This document shows positions 61,209 through 64,000 of a stretch of 64,000 nucleotides of DNA, one piece after another. The stretch is from positions 62,001 through 126,000 of the forward strand of contig CAWKDG010000012.1 in NCBI GenBank assembly GCA_963848355.1. The letters run 5' to 3'. The translations under genes and the position numbers were made by a program. This DNA is from CAWKDG01 sp963848355. GTDB lineage: Bacteria > Actinomycetota > Acidimicrobiia > Acidimicrobiales > UBA8190. Below the pieces are notes generated by a model. The model searched no databases, had not been told where the DNA came from, and saw only the letters and a program-made list of their open reading frames with translations. Each line of letters starts with the position of its first letter. The stretch's first letter is position 1.

Positions 61209-62317
61209 GACAGGCTCTCCCACTGATCGCCACTGCGACGAAACTCCAGCTGGCCGGGACCGACCGGGAACGGCATCCCACCGACCACGACGACGGTGCT
61301 CTTGTCGGCGTGGATGGCGAGTAGGGAGTGGTCGACGCGGATCCGGATTCTGCTGCCGCGGAATCGCACCCGCAACTCGAGCGCCGACCAAGCGGCTGGG
61401 ATGACCGGATCCACGAGCAACTGCGCGGCTCGGGGGCGCAGTCCGGCGAACCCGAAGGCGAGGGCTTGCCAGAGGCCACCCATGGTTGCCAGATGCAGGC
61501 CAGCGGCGGTTGAACCGGTCAGGTCGTCGAGATCCATACGGGCGGCGAGATGGAGCGCGTCCACTGCCTTATCGCATTCCCGCGCCCGAGCCAGCAGGGA
61601 GGCATGCGTGGCCGGGGACAGCGAGCTGCCGTGGGCGGTGCGCGGCTCGTAGAATCGGAGATTGGGCTCGAGGCTTCCGGATACCACCTCGTCGGGCACG
61701 AGGTGGTGGAGCATGAGGACGTCGGCCTGTTTGATGACCTGTGCCCCGGCCACTCGTTCGGCTCCGAGCAATAGATCGGCGGCGATCGGGCGCCGCGGTG
61801 CCACCTCTTCAATGATCAACGGCTCGAGCTTGGCGAAGCCGGCGAACTGTTCGTAGATGCCCGTGTCGGGGTCATAGCCGTCGACCAGGGCATCGGCCAG
61901 TTCGAGCCATCGTCGTCGTTCTGGGTCATCCAAACCTTTGATCTCGGATGCGCGTCGTAGGTTCCAACGGGCCATGACATTCGTGTATGCGTTGTCGTCG
62001 ACCGACTCGTGATACTCGTCAGGTCCGATGACCCCGAAAATATGGGCGCTGCCGTCTGTCAACTGCCGGATCCGCGACGCCCAGTAACGGGCCGTCTCGA
62101 GCAGGATCCGACGGCCGTCGCCGCTGCCGAACTCCTCGTCGCCTGACCAGTCGAGGTAACAGCACGTAGCCCAGGCCACGTCGGCCACGATGTGCGCTTC
62201 GAGCTGGCCGGTACGGATGGGAATGATCCGCCCAGCCCGGTCCCGGGCGCTCGTCGGCGTCACGTCGCGACCGGTACGGGCCGACTCCCAGGGGAAACGG
62301 GCACCGGCTCGAGCTTC
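61205..62317 (-). CDS. GH65 glycoside phosphorylase/hydrolase, C-terminal catalytic half
   Basis: Open part of a gene that is broken upstream. Joined to the previous frame it reads ARAGARFPWESARTGRD. Key GH65 elements are present: the catalytic acid in GPDEYHESVDDNAYTN, HLVPDEVV, and RTAHGSSLSPATHA, where His-Gly-Ser-Ser binds phosphate in phosphorylases. The C-terminal beta domain (FRGSRIRIRVDHSLLAI) is complete. Phosphorylases of this family split maltose, trehalose or kojibiose with phosphate to give beta-glucose 1-phosphate. A start at 62263 is the first in-frame ATG/GTG but is internal. Stop overlaps the Usp start. Confidence 0.85.
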   Translation of the reverse strand, partial: EARAGARFPWESARTGRDVTPTSARDRAGRIIPIRTGQLEAHIVADVAWATCCYLDWSGDEEFGSGDGRRILLETARYWASRIRQLTDGSAHIFGVIGPDEYHESVDDNAYTNVMARWNLRRASEIKGLDDPERRRWLELADALVDGYDPDTGIYEQFAGFAKLEPLIIEEVAPRRPIAADLLLGAERVAGAQVIKQADVLMLHHLVPDEVVSGSLEPNLRFYEPRTAHGSSLSPATHASLLARARECDKAVDALHLAARMDLDDLTGSTAAGLHLATMGGLWQALAFGFAGLRPRAAQLLVDPVIPAAWSALELRVRFRGSRIRIRVDHSLLAIHADKSTVVVVGGMPFPVGPGQLEFRRSGDQWESLS

Positions 62318-63906
62318 GGCGCAGGGCCGCCTCCATGGCGGCCGGGAGCCGCCGCATGCGGTACTCGAGCATGGCCCTGGCCGCCGCCGGATGGGTGGCG
62401 GCCAGAAAGGGAAGGACGAAGGTATCGGCGTCCCAGAAGACGTGGCCCCGGTAGCCGGTACCCGTCAATCCCCGGGCGCCGACAGCCGCTTCTCCGGTGT
62501 CGGAGACCGAGGCCATCAGGTGGAACAGCGCGAGGCGGATGGCCAACTGCAACTCGTCGTCGCCCTCGACCACCACATCGACCTCCTCCCAGCGCCGAGC
62601 CCATGCCCGACGATGTCGTTGGAGGAGGTGATCGAAGCCGGCGGAGCCGGCGGTGCCGAGGGCGTCGACCGCTGGGCCGGGGTCGGGGAGGTGATCGGGG
62701 TCAGACCGGTAGACGGCGAGCCGGTCGAGCGTGCCACCTCGTGGTGCGGGTCTGCGAGGCGGCGGCCACGATCCCGCCATGGGAGGCGGCGACCTGGATC
62801 CAGGTGGCCGCACCAGAGCGACCCTTGTCGTGGACGGAGTCGCCTGTCGGTGGCATCAGCGGGAGGTCCCGACCGTTGCCCCTTTGGACACCGAACCCGC
62901 AGGACCGACGTGCTCGGCTCGGCCAGCGATGCGAATCGCACGCTGTCGAAGGAGGCACCGTCGGAAACGGTCCGTTCGTAGAGCACTCCTGTACGGAGGT
63001 CGAGGACGCGCCGCAGTGGTGCGCCGTTGGCTATTCCGGCCAGCTCGAACACCCTCGGTCCCGTAAGCAGATGGCTGTCGGCGCCGTCGCCGTCGTAGAC
63101 ACCGGCTGCCACCACCCAGGGGTGCTGGCTCGGATGTGGCACGAGGGACGCGCCGCTGGTGCCGAGATGGCCGTCGGCCAGGGTCATGAGCGCCTCATGG
63201 ACGCGCTCGTGCGTGCCGTCGAAGCCATCGACGACGAGGGACCACTCCGGATCTGGTCGTCGCCTGCGGAAGGGATCGCTCGCGCCGGAATCGCTGTTGA
63301 TGCGCCAGGACTCGGCGCAGGTCTGGCCAAGCAGCAGTGCGAGAAGCACGCATCGAGGGGAGGCGTCACGCCACCATCGACGAAACAGACCGTCACGTCG
63401 CCCAGGTCGGGCACGAGTAAGGGAGTTGCCTGGTGACCGACTTCCGACATTCCGTCGATCAGAACGAGAACGTCCCCGCTGTGAACCCCACGTCGCCACA
63501 GCTCGTTCAGGGTCTGGATCAGCGCACCTCCCTCCCGATCCGGAACGGGGTCCAGGGCGAATGACGTGGCTGGCGGTGGTCGATCGCCGGTCTCGTCGAT
63601 GACAGCCATGCCCGGAGCCACCGCTGTCGATCACGACGAGGTCGGCGACACCGATCGTGGGCCACTCGAGCAGTCCGACCATTTCGTCCACGGCGAGCGG
63701 TGCAATCACCCCGACGAGCATGCCGGCCCGGGCCAGCGCCTTCAGGGGCGCCACCGCATGCGCCACGGCGTCCGGAGCGGCGCTCCACAGGACGACCGCC
63801 TCGAAGCGCCGGTCGAGCTCCGGAGGTTGGTCCAGACGTTGGCTTCCGACGGGTCGCTTCGTGTCCGACCGCCTCGGCGATCGGTGGACGCGTGTGTTCC
63901 GGTCAC
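62318..63906 (-). pseudogene. GH65 gene, N-terminal half with HAD-like region, disrupted by five frameshifts
   Basis: Pieces in three frames align as one protein. The GTG at 63906 overlaps the upstream stop. Order: RRFEAVVLWSAAPDAVAHAV to DLVVIDSGGSG; one extra base at 63610; MAVIDETGDRPP to VCFVDGGVTPP; one base missing at ~63360; then EWSLVVDGFDGTHERVHEAL and LRVRCPKG; extra base at 62878; DLPLMPPTGDSVHDKG; extra base at 62742; RGGTLDRLAVYRSD and GLTGTGYRGHVFWDADTF; extra base at 62318. The first ~190 residues resemble a degenerate HAD/trehalose-phosphatase-like domain without a visible DxD motif. The rest is the GH65 N-domain. Counting all breaks, sequence error is more likely than decay. 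Confidence 0.75.
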
Positions 63907-64000
63907 ACGGGAGCGATGTCAGACGCGCTCGCCTCGGCGCCGGATACTCCGGTGACCAGGTGGAACCGGCGTCCGGTGACCACGTCGGGACGGATGGACA
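63903..64000 (-). CDS. C-terminal end of an unidentified gene (5' part outside window)
   Basis: An open minus-strand frame enters at the right edge and stops with TGA at 63903-63905. It reads IRPDVVTGRRFHLVTG and ends SASDIAPV, about 31 residues. Its stop overlaps the GTG of the GH65 gene (GTGA), which supports it being real and in the same operon. Family cannot be told from this length. Confidence 0.5.
   Translation of the reverse strand, partial: SIRPDVVTGRRFHLVTGVSGAEASASDIAPV

Overview
The window is a high-GC chromosomal segment of an actinobacterium, most likely an Acidimicrobiia-type lineage. The pointers are LLM-class (F420-type) oxidoreductases, an HU protein with a histone-like basic tail, Lsr2 proteins, wax ester synthase/DGAT enzymes, a LAFTG sorting signal on a Thr/Pro stalk, a GC-rich codon bias, and several starts placed 6-8 bases after a TANNNT box (leaderless style). 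No rRNA operon, intact tRNA, CRISPR array, transposase or phage gene was found. The assignment is inferred from gene content, not from a marker gene.

Region 0-37 kb is ordinary, densely packed metabolic chromosome. It starts with an efflux pump end, an LLM oxidoreductase, CorA, a racemase-like protein, a secreted S15-type hydrolase, a PEP mutase-family enzyme and a P450. Next come a divergent MocR regulator/aminotransferase pair, HU, a class III cyclase-ATPase regulator, a Gfo/Idh dehydrogenase with a TIM-barrel isomerase, a second LLM enzyme, gamma-glutamyltransferase with an SRPBCC protein, a PrmC-like methyltransferase, a Bax-inhibitor protein, a Tat-exported phospholipase C and an EAL-HDOD protein. 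A catabolic block at 26.7-32.3 kb has a thiolase and acyl-CoA ligase facing a Rieske oxygenase and an AMACR-type racemase, and suggests degradation of a branched or cyclic carboxylic acid. A stand-alone cytochrome b and a pair of APH-type kinases, one fused to a methyltransferase, close this part.

Region 37-48 kb is an accessory zone with more AT and more non-coding DNA. It holds tandem Lsr2 genes (the second lacks the DNA-binding domain), a drug-type ABC exporter, a run of three small regulators (PilZ, J-domain, cyclic-nucleotide-binding), a TrmH methyltransferase, a secreted GH16 enzyme, a DinB protein, what looks like the 3' end of a tRNA gene, a lone PilB/GspE ATPase and the LAFTG stalk protein. 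Short repeats and a 16-bp inverted repeat lie between these genes.

Region 48-64 kb looks like storage and stress metabolism. An overlapping operon encodes an MFS transporter with an unusual outer domain, two WS/DGAT enzymes and an acyl-CoA ligase. It is followed by a TreT-like trehalose synthase, a DHA2 efflux pump, a K+ channel with TrkA domains, an unknown protein, a tandem universal stress protein and a GH65 glycoside phosphorylase. The mix resembles actinobacterial dormancy sets, but this is inference.

One quality issue runs through the window. At least eleven apparent frameshifts break six otherwise normal genes, and ten of the eleven are explained by one extra base. This points to insertion errors in the assembly more than to real gene decay.
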